DNA of 60,000 nt from Takakia lepidozioides (GCA_030704615.1 CM060732.1:67005053-67065052), one strand, 5' to 3'. Counted from the stretch's first letter, positions 11,719 to 22,869 are shown. Numbers and translations are program-made. The notes: a model not told the origin generated them from the sequence alone.

Positions 11719-12429
11719 TGTCACGGCCCTTCGCCTTGAGGGCAGGGGGTCGGGACACGAGAGGGGCTGCCCCTGTGGTGGGGGCAGTGGCGACAATAGA
11801 TGCGGGGGCTAAAGCACCCTTGAGTGTCCAAGGCACTCAAGGGGGCGAAGGCGCTCACTAGGTGGAGCCCCGCACACCGGGTTGCGGTGGGGGGTAGTTC
11901 CACGAGGGGTGGTGGTAGCTTAGTGGGACTTAGTGGGGGTGGCATAGGACTCACCATGGGGGTGGAGACCTTGTGGTGGGAGTCGTGGGGAGTCTTGGGA
12001 CTCATCACGGTCCAATGGGACCGTGGTGAGTGGGCCAAGACTCACCGCGACTCATCACCAGGAATCGAGGGTTTTCGTGGTGGTTCGCCATAAAATGGCA
12101 TGGTTGTTTGTGAAACCCCCGCGGACAGTCACAGAAGTATATATAGGGGAGTAGTAACCCCGAGAACGGTGTAAGCCCGTTGGTGACCAAAAACTAGTGA
12201 GTAAGCGTGCGAGCCGGAAAGCGACCAGGGTGTGGGGAGCGACCAAAGGGAATTTCCAGTAGGCCCAAATTGGGAGAGGGTCTTGTGGAGGAGTGAAGGG
12301 GGATCGTTATGTCCTGGTGAGCAGCCGAAGCTCCGAGTTGGCCCGGCGGCCAGTTAGGGAATTAGGCGCGCGCATTAGAACGAGTAACTATGACTTGAAA
12401 TTGAGCTTACCGAAGTGAGGTGCGCGACA
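11719..12429 (+). repeat. Element A 5' LTR
   Basis: Starts TGTCACGG and ends GCGCGACA. It contains an 11-bp-stem hairpin motif (CTTGAGTG...CACTCAAG, near 11820) and a TATA box, TATATATAG, at about 12138-12146 that should drive the element's transcript. It lacks a short segment (TATTCCGGACTGCCATC) present in the 3' LTR and has an extra AGTTCCACGAGG, so the two LTRs differ mainly by indels. Confidence 0.93.
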
Positions 12430-12431
12430 CT

Positions 12432-12443
12432 TGGTATCAGAGC
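12432..12443 (+). promoter_or_regulatory. Primer binding site of element A
   Basis: TGGTATCAGAGC, complementary to the 3' end of initiator methionine tRNA, lies two bases after the 5' LTR. This is the usual plant Ty3/Ty1 minus-strand primer site. Confidence 0.9.
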
Positions 12444-12484
12444 TTAGAGTTCAGTACGCGATCGTCCTTGGGGTCGGCCTCATC

Positions 12485-13060
12485 ATGGGGTCAGGCCAGC
12501 CAAAGCGAAAGCGGAACGGCCTGAAAGATGATGATCCCGGTGAGCCCGATGGGGGCGACGTGTCACCGAAGCGGCCATTTGAGGAAGCGATGCATGCTTT
12601 TGAAAATGAGGCCGCTCAAGACCGAGAGGAATCTGAGGAGTCAGAGCCCGAGGAATTCCTAAGAGCTCCGACATACCAACAGATCCCCCCCATGCCAGCA
12701 GCCTTTTGGGAAGGGTTGTTGGCGCAGTTTGGCGGGACGTTAAAAGACGTGTTGAAGGCGGCTAATGCTACTTCCACTAAGGCAAAGTTTAAGGTGAAGC
12801 CTAAGGAACCCGGCACCTTCGAGGGCGTCCGAAATCGGAAGGCACTCAACACCTGGCTCTTGGAACTAGAGCAGTACTTCCGGGCGGCCAAGTTGAGTGA
12901 CGAGGATCGGGTGGAAGTGGCTCCCACCTATTTGAGGGGCTATGTTCAACAATGGTGGCAGAAACGCCTTCACGACCGAGGTCCAAACCCGGAAACCTTG
13001 GACTGGAGTGGGTTCAAGGAACTGATGAAGAGACAGTTTGTGCCCCTCAACGCGTCCTAG
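12485..13060 (+). pseudogene. Element A gag, truncated by a stop and a deletion
   Basis: Starts MGSGQPKRKRNGL and contains the capsid-type region with FEGVRNRKALNTWLLELEQY and RGYVQQWWQKRL. A TAG at 13058-13060 replaces the tryptophan codon found at this point in element C. About 100 bp further the sequence jumps from MAEP straight to the end of the protease region, so the C-terminal gag, the CCHC knuckle and most of the protease are missing. Nearly identical in sequence to the gag of element C. Confidence 0.88.
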
Positions 13061-13200
13061 CTCGCCCGGGACAAGATGAGGAATCTGAAGCAAAGGGATG
13101 ACATTCGGGGATATGTTCAGGCTTTCAATGTGCTGTTGCTCGAAGTCGCGGACATGGCAGAACCAATTTGCAAGATCGATGAAGTGGACCTCATTTTGGA

Positions 13201-14343
13201 TTGACCTTTTTGAGCAAATCCGGAGTGGTCATAGATGGCCGTAAGAGAGTAGTCACGCTACCGTGTGGGAATGGTGGCGAAGTTTTAAGAGTGTTGGAAA
13301 CGCCCAACCCAGTGGGAGGGCGAATAAACCTGTTGACAGCAAAGGAGTGGGCCGTGGATGAGCCACACGAGCCCCAGTTTCTACTTTACGTGAGACAAGT
13401 GAAGAGAGAAGGCGATAGGGAGCCGAGCCCAGATTGGATCAAGGGGATTTTGGAGAAATACCAGGATGTGATGCCGGAGGATTTACCAAGCGGTTTGCCA
13501 CCGCGAAGAGGAGTTGACCACAAGATTGAGGTGATACCGGGATCGAAGCCGCCTGCCAAGGCGCCCTACCGGTTGAGCCACAGAGAGTTGGTCGAGCTAA
13601 AGACTCAGCTCAAGGATCTAATGTCAAAGGGGTACATCCGGCCGAGTAAGTCACCTTACGGAGCCCCGGTGCTATTCGCAGACAAGAAGGATGGGACACT
13701 GCGGATGTGTGTCGATTACAGGGCTCTAAATAAAGTGACTATAAAAAACCGGTACCCTTTGCCAAGGATCGACGACCTCTTTAATCGGTTGGCAGGAGCG
13801 AAGTATTTCAGCCGGATCAATTTGCGCTCCGGCTACCATCAAATTCGAGTGGCGGAAGGAGACGAGGAGAAGACCGCGTGGAGGACAAGGTATGGTTCAT
13901 ATGAGTTCTTGGTGATGCCTTTTGGGCTCACCAACGCACCCGAGACCTTTAGCACACTAATGAACAGCCTTTTCCAGGAGTGGTTGGATGACTTTGTGAT
14001 CGTGTACATCGACGACATCTTGGTGTACTCGAAAACAAAGGAAGAGCACCTACAACACCTAAAAAAGGTGTTCCAGAAATTACGGGAAGAGAAGCTATAT
14101 GCCAAAGCTTCAAAGTGCGAATTCGAGGTCACAAAAGTGGAGTTCCTAGGGCATGTGATTACACAGGATGGGATAAAAATGGATGACAAAAAAGTGAGGG
14201 CGATCTTGGATTGGGAGCCTCCGACTTCGGTCCCGGGAGTGCGATCCTTCTTCGAACTCGCCTCCTATTACCGAAAGTATGTGAGAAATTTCGCCAAGAC
14301 CGCGGGGCCGTTGTCAGACCTTCTGTGTAAATCCAAGGTATAG
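13201..14343 (+). pseudogene. Element A reverse transcriptase
   Basis: A 380-codon open frame covering the last residues of the protease region and the whole Ty3 RT palm and fingers: [62 protein letters not shown] and EFLGHVIT. The YIDD box is intact. The aspartate that normally precedes LRSGYHQ (motif A) is asparagine here, which should abolish polymerase activity. The frame closes at a TAG at 14341 just before RNase H; the following sequence continues the family pattern. Confidence 0.9.
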
Positions 14344-14379
14344 GTATAAAACACTTTTTGTGGCCAAGCTTTTGCCGAA

Positions 14380-15386
14380 TTGAAGCAGCGGATGGCGGAA
14401 GCTCCAGTCCTAAAAGTCCGGGAGTTCAACCGCCCATTTGAGATTCATACGGATGCGTCGGACTTCACGATTGGAGGTGTACTCATGAAGAATGGACGTC
14501 CAGTGGCTTACGAAAGTAAGAAACTGAATGAAGTGGAGCGACGGTGGCCAACGCACGAAAAAGAGATGAAGCGGTGGTGCATTGTCTTGAGCTTTGGCGC
14601 CACTATGTTGGTTCCAACCCAGTGAATGTGTTCACGGACAATGTCACGGTGAAGTATTTTGCCACGCAGCCTAAGTTGTCCCCAAAACAACTTAGGTGGC
14701 AAGACACTTTAGCGGTGTTCGACGTGGATATCCAGTACAAACCGGGACGGGACAATGTGGTGGCCAATGCTTTAAGTAGAAAGCAGCAGCTCATGCTAGT
14801 GTACAAGGGCGAGATGGCGCTCCAGAGAAAGATCCGGAAGGCTTACCGGAAGGCTTACCGGAAGGATGAGATGGCGAAGTCCGTGATGCGAGACTTGAGG
14901 ATGGGGGTTAAATCACAGTTCCACTTGCAAAATGGAATACTCCGGTACAAGCAAAAACGTCTCTACGTGCCGAAGGGAGGGATGAGAGATAGTCTCTTGA
15001 GAGAATGCCATGATGGCCCGCTTGCGGGCCACGGCGGAGCCAAGCGCACCGCGGCACTCTTGAAGAAAGAGTATTTCTGGCCCAAACTGAGGGAGGAGGC
15101 CGAGGAGTCTGTCAAGATATGCACCACATGCCAACAAAACCGGAGCGAGTACAAAAAGCAAGCGGGGCTGTTACAACCCTTGCCGATTCCAGAGGGGTCT
15201 TGGGAAAGTGTCTCGATGGATTTCATGACTGCTATGCCGCTGTCAAAAGGATTCGATGCAATCATGGTGGTGGTGGATAGGTTCAGTAAAATGGGTCATT
15301 TCATCCCCACCAAGGAGACGACAACGGCGCAGGAGACGGGGCGATCGTTTGTTGAAGCTCGCAAAGTACAACATTGCCAAAGCTAG
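14380..15386 (+). pseudogene. Element A RNase H and N-terminal integrase, frameshifted
   Basis: RNase H begins with FEIHTDASDFTIGGVLM and YESKKLNEVERRWPTHEKEM; a frameshift near 14560-14620 moves the coding frame. It goes on through QPKLSPKQLRWQDTLAVFDV and VVANALSRKQQ to the integrase HHCC zinc-binding module (HDGPLAGHGGAKR...CTTCQQN) and the start of the catalytic core (SMDFMTAMPLSKGFDAIMVV). After HFIPTKETTTAQETG the sequence jumps to the region before the chromodomain, so the second catalytic aspartate and the glutamate of the DDE triad are absent. Confidence 0.88.
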
Positions 15387-15876
15387 GAAACAGTATGAAC
15401 GGCACGCGAATCGGAAGCGGAGGAAGGTTAAGTTTGAGGCAGGCACGGAGGTATGGTTGAACATCAAGAATTTTGGACTACCTCCGGAAGTGAGTCCGAA
15501 GTTCGTACCTCCGTATGCGGGACCTTTTCGCATCCGGAAGGTTATGAATGAGCATGTGTATGAACTGGAGCTGCCGGCAAACAGCAAGGTGTATCCGGTA
15601 TTCCACGTCTCCCTTTTGAAGCCTTACTTCAAAGATGAATCGCGTCCGAATCGGCCTCAAGTGTTGCGTCCGCCACCTGTGCTGTTGGATCATGAAAATG
15701 AACCTGAGTACGAGGTGGAGGCAGTGCTTAAGTCGAGGAGGTTCAAGAATCGAGAAACGGAGTATCTCGTGAAATGGAAGGGCTATCATCATGTGGAGGC
15801 ATCTTGGGTGCGTGCCTCAGAAATGGGGAACGCATCCGAGGTGGAAGGGCGACTTCAAAAGCGGAAGAAGCGTTGA
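15349..15876 (+). pseudogene. Element A integrase C-terminus with chromodomain
   Basis: After the deletion junction the frame reads through the integrase C-terminal domain (KYNIAKARKQYERHANRK, GPFRIRKVMNEHVYELELP, VYPVFHVSLLKPYF) into a chromodomain (EYEVEAVLKSRRFKNRETEY, LVKWKGYHHVEASWV), ending at a TGA. The domain is typical of chromoviruses and is thought to guide integration to particular chromatin. This part is open and well preserved compared with the rest of the element. Confidence 0.9.
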
Positions 15877-16780
15877 TGGGAACATCAACCTTGGAGCGTG
15901 GGGGAGGAAATGCATGCTTAGCCCGGCTTAGCTAGCTCAGGAATCCGATTGCAAAAACTTGTATTGTACAAATTTTGTTATAAATGAAATGGTTTCCAAA
16001 TGTTGTGCATCCTATCTTGTTTGGAATGGTGATGCATGGTATGGTTGGCTAGTGTGTAGAATGCATGCTAAGCTTACAAAGTGGGAGAGGTAAATTGGAT
16101 TAATCGTGTGTTTGTGTAGTGCCGAAATCGGATGACTCCCACCCAAGGGGCAAAAAAACGTGCACCTTCGTTGGGAGTTCATGTGCTAGTGCGCACCTGG
16201 CGCGTGCGCGTACTATAACTGCCCTACCGAGGGGGTTGCCTTGTAGTGCGGGCTAACGCGGAAGCTACGTGCTTCCGTTCACGTACTATAATCGTGTAGC
16301 CTCGGTACGAAGTCGTAGTGCAGCTTCGGCGTGTTCCCGTACCTCAGGCCAACATTCTAAGGCGGACCCAATTGTAGTGATTGGGGCGCACGGTTGGTTC
16401 AAGGTTATCTTCCTAGTAAAAAGGGTTCAGGCGAACCCTTGCTCAAGGTGATGCCAAGAAGCGACATCACGAGCGGTCGCAAGCAAATGTTGTTGCAGTA
16501 AGGCGATTCGATCCTTGGGGAGGATCGTTCCTTGGCCCTGAAGTGGGTCAAGAAGAGTGCACTGGGAGGAGCTTGAAAGGCCCCACCCTTGGCCGGGACT
16601 TGGAGGAAGTCGGCCGAACTAGCTAGTGGAGAGTAGAGTCAAGTGGGGGTTTGGTTCTTAGGCATGGGACGCCATGGTGCGGAAACAAACTCCTTGATGT
16701 GGGACGCCACAACTTGGATGTTTGTTTCTACAAAATAGACAAGTCGATGAGGACATCGACTCCCTGTTAGTAGGGGTGTG
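15877..16780 (+). other. Element A 3' non-coding region
   Basis: About 0.9 kb between the chromodomain stop and the 3' LTR. No protein-like frame. The segment is conserved in element C (about 34470-35367), including GGGGTTGCCTTGTAGTGCGG and AGTGATTGGGGCGCACGG, so it is an old part of this family. A weak purine tract (TAGGGGTGTG) abuts the 3' LTR. Confidence 0.7.
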
Positions 16781-17493
16781 TGTCGCGGCCCTTCGCCTTG
16801 AGGGCAGGGGGTCGGGACACGAGAGGGGCTGCCCCTGTGGTGGGGGCAGTGGCGACAATAGATGCGGGGGCTAAAGCACCCTTGAGTGTCCAAGGCACTC
16901 AAGGGGGCGGAGGCGCTCACTAGGTGGAGCCCCGCACACCGGGTTACGGTGGGGGGTGGTGGTAGCTTAGTGGGACTTAGTGGGGGTGGCATAGGACTCA
17001 CCATGGGGGCGGAGACCTTGTGGTGGGAGTCGTGGGGAGTCTTGGGACTCATCACGGTCCAATGGGACCGTGGTGAGTGGGCCAAGACTCACCGCGACTC
17101 GTCACCGGGAATCGCGGGTTTTCGTTGTGGTTGGCCATAAAATGGCATGGTTGTTTGTGAAACCTCCGCGGACAGTCACAGAAGTATATATAGGGGAGTA
17201 GTAACCCCGAGAACGGTGCAAGCCCGTTAGTGACCAAAAAATAGTGAGTAAGCGTGCGAGCCGGAAAGCGACCAGGGTGTGGGGAGCTATTCCGGACTGC
17301 CATCGACCAAAGGGAATTTCCAGTAGGCCCAAATTGGGAGAGGGTTTTGTGGAGGAGTGAAGGGGGACCGTTATGTCCCGGTGAGCAGCCGAAGCTCCGA
17401 GTTGGCCCGACGGCCAGTTAGGAAGTTAGGTGCGCGTATCAGAGCGAGTAACTATGACTTGAAAGGGAGCTTACCGAAGTGAGGTGCGCGACA
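16781..17493 (+). repeat. Element A 3' LTR
   Basis: Begins TGTCGCGG, ends GCGCGACA, and is followed by the TSD copy TGTGG. Matches 11719-12429 over its length apart from a few substitutions and small indels, and carries the same hairpin motif and TATA box. Confidence 0.93.
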
Positions 17494-17620
17494 TGTGGTG
17501 CTCCTCCTTCCTTAGCGTATATCAGGTACATTGAATGTGGAGTCTTCACCTTGAAGCTAACTTGGCTGACATCATCGTTGTGACGTCTTATTGACGTGTA
17601 GCTCGGGGCTTAGCAGGATA

Positions 17621-18754
17621 TCATTGATGAAACTCTTGGACTTTGTCAGATGCATTGGCGAGGTTGGATGAAGGTTCCCACGTTCGTTCACTGATGTCGT
17701 AGTCTTTCCAATGTACGAAATACTCAAGACGTTTATACTTGATGCGAGAGTCTAGAACTTCGTCGACTTCATACTCAATTTCTTTATTGACTTCGATTGG
17801 TGAAGGTGATACGGAGACTCTCCCTGGAATATTCGATGGATGATACAACTCCAATAATGAAACATGAAAGACTGTATGGATGCGCATACTTCGTGGGAGT
17901 TCAAGCCGAAAACTGACCGGATTTATTTGTCGAATAATTTTGAATGGTCCCAGGCGTTGATAATCCAACTTTCTTGATGGTCGTGAGGTTTGTATGTCCC
18001 GTCGAAGAAGCCACACACGATCTCCGACCTTGAACTGGGGTTGGAGTTGGCGACGTTGATCTGCATACTCCTTGTATTGTTTTTGAGCTTTTGCGAGGTG
18101 GAATGTAAGCTCCTTGTGAATCGTAGCAAGATGAGTAGCAAGGTTTTCTGCAGCAGGGCTTCCAACAGTTTTCATGTGGAAAGGGTTTGCTCGAGGATGA
18201 TAACCATAATTGGAAAAAAATAGAGTTTGCTTGGTTGAAGAATGTATAGTGTTGTTGTAGACAAACTCAGCCAATGACAGAAGGTCCATCCAATTATCTT
18301 GGTAATAATTTATCGTACAGCGAAAATACTGGTTTACACGTTCGGTTTGACCATCAGTCTGTGGATGATTAGCTGTAGAGAGCTTGATCTTAGTATCCAA
18401 TATATGAAATAATCTCCTCCATAATTTTGATATGAACTGTGGTCATTGATCAGATACGATGTCCTTCGGGAGTCCATGAATACGGTAGATATTATTGAGG
18501 AATAGTCTTGCAGTTTCCTCGTTGGTAACCGTCTTATTACATGGAATGAAATGTGTCATCTTTGTAAAATGATCTACAATAACAAGGATTGAATCGGTGG
18601 TCTTGGAAATTGGAAGGTCCGTAATAAAGTCCATAGACACGGACGACCATGGACCCTTAGGAATGGGTAATGGTTGAAAAAGGCCGTAAGGTCGATGTCG
18701 TGGTCCATTCGCTCTAGCACAACGTCTCCGAGTTTCCACATCTGCGGCCACCAA
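17621..18754 (-). pseudogene. Element B integrase core and chromodomain
   Basis: Two overlapping minus-strand frames (18443-18754 and 17621-18400). The first has the catalytic core start (SMDFITDLPISKTTDSILVI) and [11 protein letters not shown]. The second has KIKLSTANHPQTDGQTERVN with the third catalytic residue, AEFVYNNTIHSSTKQT, the C-terminal domain (KLDYQRLGPFKIIRQINPVS, HTVFHVSLLELYHPSNIPGR) and a chromodomain (EVDEVLDSRIKYKRLEYFVH, WKDYDISERTWEPSSNL). A frameshift between them breaks the polyprotein. The wording of the C-terminal domain is much closer to fungal or vertebrate sushi and Tcn1-type elements than to elements A, C, D or G here. Confidence 0.9.
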
Positions 18755-19572
18755 TAGTCCCTGGATATCAATTTCATTGTTTTGTTGAAGCCGAAATGTC
18801 CTGCAGCCGGAAGATTATGACATGTTTGAAGAATTCGAAGTCGTACAGGTCCTAAAGGTACATAGAGAAGTCCCTTGAAATAAAATAAGTCATCTTTGAA
18901 TTCGAAGTCGTTTGTAACATGTGGGTTGTCGCAAGGTCGATTTAGTTGACTTCGTAGTGTCGTGGCAAATTGGTCGCTCTTCAGTGCTTCTTGGATCTCA
19001 TTTATGATCTCTACATCGTCATAGGTGGACATGGATAGCATATTCACTTGGAGATTTGCTGGTTTCAAGATGATGGATTTGTGTTGGTCAAAAGCTGCAT
19101 CCATTTCCTTTGGTGTAAGATACGATCGTCGAGAAAGAGCATCTGATTTTCCTTGAAGATGTCCGGGATGGTAGGTAATAACAAAATCAAACCTTGCTAG
19201 TGACATACTTCATCTTGCTTGACGTCGATTCAAAACACGAGCACTCATAAAATACTCGAGGTTTTTGTGATCGGTATAGATAGTGACCTGATGTTGAGCT
19301 CTTTCCAATAGATAACTTCACTCCTCAAAAGCATCGATAATCGCAAGAAGTTCTTTGTCATGGATTTCATAATTGATCTCCGCAGCGGAAAATTTACGAG
19401 ACCCAAGGTGCGGAGCGCCCAGTTCTTTTTTCGAAGTTATGAGTCTCCAAGTGGGCATAACGAAAACCAACAGGGTGAAGTCGGCCATCTGTACCGTATT
19501 GAGAGAGTACCGCATCAAGTGCAAAGTCCGATGCATCTGCTTCCAAAAAGAATGGTTTAGATGGGTCTGCAT
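18574..19572 (-). pseudogene. Element B RNase H and integrase zinc module, frameshifted
   Basis: Minus-strand fragments 19318-19572 and 18574-19206. The first holds the RNase H segment ending FSAAEINYEIHDKELLAIID. The second begins in RNase H (ITYHPGHLQGKSDALSRRSY) and continues to the integrase zinc module with HNLPAAGHFGFNKTM. The frame is lost before the paired cysteines, where the sequence switches to the frame used by 18443-18754. At least two frameshifts separate these pieces. Confidence 0.85.
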
Positions 19573-20347
19573 GTACCAGTATTGGAGCCGTTGTAAATGT
19601 CTGCTTCAGCCTTTCAAATGCTTGGTCAGCCTTCTTGTCCCATACAAATTTGTCCTTCCCTGTGAGTCGTGTCATTGGTGCAGCAATTTTGGAGTAGTCA
19701 TTAATGAAGATTCTATAGAAATTTGCAAATCCTAGAAAACATTGTACATCTCGGACCGAAGTTGATTTAATCCACTCGATGATGGTCTGTATTTTCTTCT
19801 GATCCATAAAGACGCATTTGTCGGAAATAATACAGCCCAAAAATTTGACTGCAGATTGGTAGAAAAGACATTTTTCCAACTTGACATATAGTTTTTTTTC
19901 CCTCAATTTATCAAGGACAAGGCATACATGACGACCATGTTTTTCCTCATTCTGTGAAAATATCAAAATGTTGTCCAAATAGATGACTGCTTGTACAAGG
20001 TTGTAAGCTCCTCTCAAGTCAATCTTTGTGAAAAAATTTGTTCGTCCAAGTTGTTCGAGGAGTCTGGAAATCAACGGTAGTGGGTAACGATTTTTTATAG
20101 TGACTTTGTTGCGCCCACGATAGTCCATACACATGCGTAACGATCTGTTCTTCTTCTTCACAAATAAGATAGGTGCTCCCGCGGGTAATTTCGAATGTCG
20201 AATGAAATTCTTTGACAAATTTTCATCAATGTATTTGCGTAAAGCAGTCAGCTCCGTCTGAGATAAATTGTAGATCGGGCCGAATGGTGGTTGAGCTCCT
20301 TCTTGCAACTCAATTGCACAATCATAAGGTCGATGTTCTGGCAACAT
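19394..20347 (-). pseudogene. Element B reverse transcriptase with internal deletion
   Basis: A 317-codon minus-strand frame with Ty3 RT landmarks: [40 protein letters not shown] and TNFFTKIDLRGAYNLV, then directly AVIYLDNILIFSQNEEKH. About 50 residues that normally lie between motif A and the YxDD box (the region with FGLTNAPATF) are missing without a frameshift, and the box reads YLDN instead of YLDD. RNase H begins in FFLEADASDFALDAVLSQYG, after which the frame is lost. Cannot encode an active polymerase. Confidence 0.9.
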
Positions 20348-20717
20348 GTCTGCATTTTTCTTCTCGAAGACATCATTTGAAATCTTGATATTGAGTGGGT
20401 AATGTCGAAGTACCTTGGTCTATTGTGATTTTGATCGGAGTCGCATAAAGTGCAAATGTTGCGTCTTTCTTCGTAGCTCTTATGAAAGCTCTAGCTCCAA
20501 GAAACAGAGGTTGAATACATTTGGTACTTTTGCATTTTTGTCTTGCCGAAATTTTTCGTGATCGTCAGTCGATGTCAGGGTTATGAAGTACAAACCAGGG
20601 AAGTCCAAGGATCACAGGATTCGTTGGAGACTGGATGACGTTGAAAACAATCTGTGATGCTTGATTTTTAAGCTTCACTTCAAGGGGTCGAGTTTCATGG
20701 TCAATATTTCCTGATGC

Positions 20718-20960
20718 TTACGGTCGTCCATCGATGACTTCAACAGGGGCCGAGAATTTCTTTCTTACGAGCGTTAAATTGTGTTGTTTCGCAAAGTCTT
20801 TGTCAATAAAACACGCTGAAGCGTCCGAGTCCAAAAGTGCTTCTACGGAGATATCTCGATTTTGCATCCTGATCTTTACTGGAACTGTAAAACAAGGTAC
20901 AGGGTTTGGAGGTAGAAATAGACCTATTTTTTGTGAGGAATTTGGGGTGTCCAGCCGCAT
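20718..20960 (-). pseudogene. Element B protease fragment
   Basis: An 80-codon minus-strand frame with the retropepsin flap and active-site region: DISVEALLDSDASACFIDKD. The usual DSGA triad reads DSDA, so the active-site glycine is replaced. It lies between the gag zinc knuckle and the RT, as expected. Confidence 0.75.
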
Positions 20961-21049
20961 GGTTTATACTATGATTGGACATCTTCGTTTTCCGACATCC
21001 TCGTATCGAACACTTGAGTTGTGCCCCGAGCTTTAAATCTTTTCTTGTT

Positions 21050-21986
21050 GGGACAGTTTAATGTTATGTGATCATCTTCTCCGCAATAAAGGCATAATCA
21101 ATTTGAGCGTCATCTTTGTTTTTCTTGTGGCGACAATGACTTGAATCGGACAGCATCAATCTGCATATGATCATTACCGGATGTCTGATGGATCGTTGTG
21201 TTTGGTGCCGTAGTAGCAGTGGCATGGTGCGTCGTCAACCATCCAGATCGCTTCTCTTGACGTCTTTCAAACAAACGATTATCGCATGCAATGACTTGGG
21301 TGATGAATTCGCTCAGTGTACTCACGTTTGGCATTGTCAGCAACAAATCTTTTACATCATCTTTTAGGCCACATCGAAACTGACTAATGTGACTCTTCTC
21401 ATTCCAGTCGAGGTCACACGCAAGTTGTCGAAATTCGGCAGCATAAACGGAAGCTGGACGTGCTCCTTGTCAAAGATTTCGCATCTTTGTCTCTGCAACT
21501 CTCTCTCTATCATTCTCTCCAAACGTCGCAGTGAACTCGGATATGAACGCTTCAAAATTGTATAGTAAATGCGAATTTTTCTCTAATAACGGTGCAAACC
21601 AAAATAGGGCAGTGCCTGATAGAAAGGTACCCACAAATCCCACTTGAATACCTTCATCAGGGTAGCGTTGTGGATGTAGTCGTAGGAACAATCGTACTTG
21701 TTGAACAAAATCGCGAAATCTTGATCTCGTCCCATCAAAAAATTTCGGGCATGCTGACCTTTGGTTCCCTTGTAATCTGTTGAAGATTTGGAGGAACCGT
21801 TGCAGTAGAATTCGTTGTAGTAGAGACTCGTAAGGTTGAAGATCCATTGTTCGACTCCTTCAACTTTGAAATTTGTTGTTGCAAATTGTTGAGAGCGTTG
21901 CCAAGATCTTGAGACTGATCAACTTGATCAACGAAGTTCTTGCATCTGGAGCTGAAGACTCTGCAATGCGGCGACCATTTCCGCAA
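21050..21986 (-). pseudogene. Element B gag, broken into three frames
   Basis: Minus-strand pieces 21735-21986, 21470-21847 and 21110-21346. The middle piece is a typical gag capsid region (FRDFVQQVRLFLRLHPQRYP, GTFLSGTALFWFAPLLEKNS, AFISEFTATFGENDRE). Downstream, near 21075-21100, lies a CCHC knuckle (CLYCGEDDHITLNC) preceded two codons earlier by an in-frame TGA. Frames change twice, so no full-length protein is possible. Confidence 0.82.
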
Positions 21987-22036
21987 ATGTGTCTTCCATC
22001 TTAACTAACTAAGGAACAAACTTTAGTCTCGCCAAC

Positions 22037-22668
22037 TGTCAAGGACGAGAACATGACTGAACACAAACAAGAGATCAGACTAGAGGTATAAGACTAGGCA
22101 AGAAGTCAAGGTCGGCGTGGCCGTATGCACGATGAGTAAATATGAATCAAGACGATCTTTATAACAATGAACAAGGGTACAAGATATTGGAACACGACTT
22201 GAATACTGGAATGCTAGAAACTGGACTGGATTACCAGATACTGGAAACTGGGCTAGGGTACTGGGAACTGGACTGAAGTACTGAGAACTAGAAACAAGAG
22301 TAGCTTGAACTGGTGTTGGCGAGACTGAAGAGTGTTCCGTCTCGCCTCCTATATATACTGGCTACTAAGAAGCTTCCCTAAGAAGCTTCCCATATGGAGG
22401 TTTCTTGCTGGAGAAGTTTTCAAGATTAAACAAAGGTTTCTTGATGGAGAAGCTTTCTTAAACAAAGGAGGTATCTTAATGAAGAAGTTTCCTCCAAAGG
22501 AAGCTTCCTGAGCAGTTTTCCAAGTTACTCTTGATAATTTGATAAACTTCCGATAACTTGGTAAGTAATGGTAAATCATGGTAGATCATGATAACTTCTG
22601 ATAACATGGTAACTTGATAACTTCTGGTATTTACTCCTGGTAAGTTCCTCTGGGCTATGTCCGTGACA
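22037..22668 (-). repeat. Element B 5' LTR
   Basis: About 632 bp, TGTCAAGG to GTGACA as read on +. In sense orientation it is followed by GTTGGCGAGACTAAAG, the probable primer binding site. Matches 10581-11204 with scattered differences. Confidence 0.9.
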
Positions 22669-22869
22669 CTGTGGGCAAATCTTGCAACCAATAATAGATT
22701 GGTCTACCAGGGCTGCATGTGTAGTCAAGTATATTTTATACCCTGTTCACTAATCATTGGAATCTCCAACACTGCCCCGTGTGTTAAGCCTCATGGCAAT
22801 ATGTAAGGGTTTAATTTTTTCCCTTTTAATAAATTTCCAGGGCCTCTAATCCCTGTTGTTAAATAAAAT

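Larger units (their letters stand above)
11719..17493 (+). mobile_element. Ty3 chromovirus A, internally deleted, inserted in element B
   Basis: 5775 bp with LTRs of 711 and 713 bp (TG...CA) and a perfect 5-bp target duplication TGTGG (11714-11718 and 17494-17498). The PBS just after the 5' LTR matches the 3' end of initiator tRNA-Met. Gene order gag, RT, RNase H, integrase, chromodomain marks it as a Ty3 chromovirus. Compared with its relative C it lacks two blocks: the end of gag with the zinc knuckle and protease (junction near 13157), and the central integrase catalytic core (junction near 15345). It therefore could have moved only with proteins from another copy. Confidence 0.93.
10581..22668 (-). 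mobile_element. Ty3 chromovirus B, Tcn1-like, interrupted by element A
   Basis: LTRs at 10581-11204 and 22037-22668 (TGTCAA to TGACA as read on +) enclose minus-strand gag, protease, RT, RNase H, integrase and chromodomain. Element A (11719-17493) splits it; without A and one TSD copy it is about 6.3 kb. A polypurine tract (sense AGAGGAAGGGGTGA) abuts the 3' LTR at 11205. The integrase C-terminus and chromodomain resemble Tcn1 or sushi-type chromoviruses, a lineage reported in fungi and non-seed plants. The flanks share only CTG (CACTG if the terminal CA of the LTR is counted), so the TSD is unclear. The element is dead: in-frame stops, an RT deletion and altered catalytic motifs. Confidence 0.9.
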
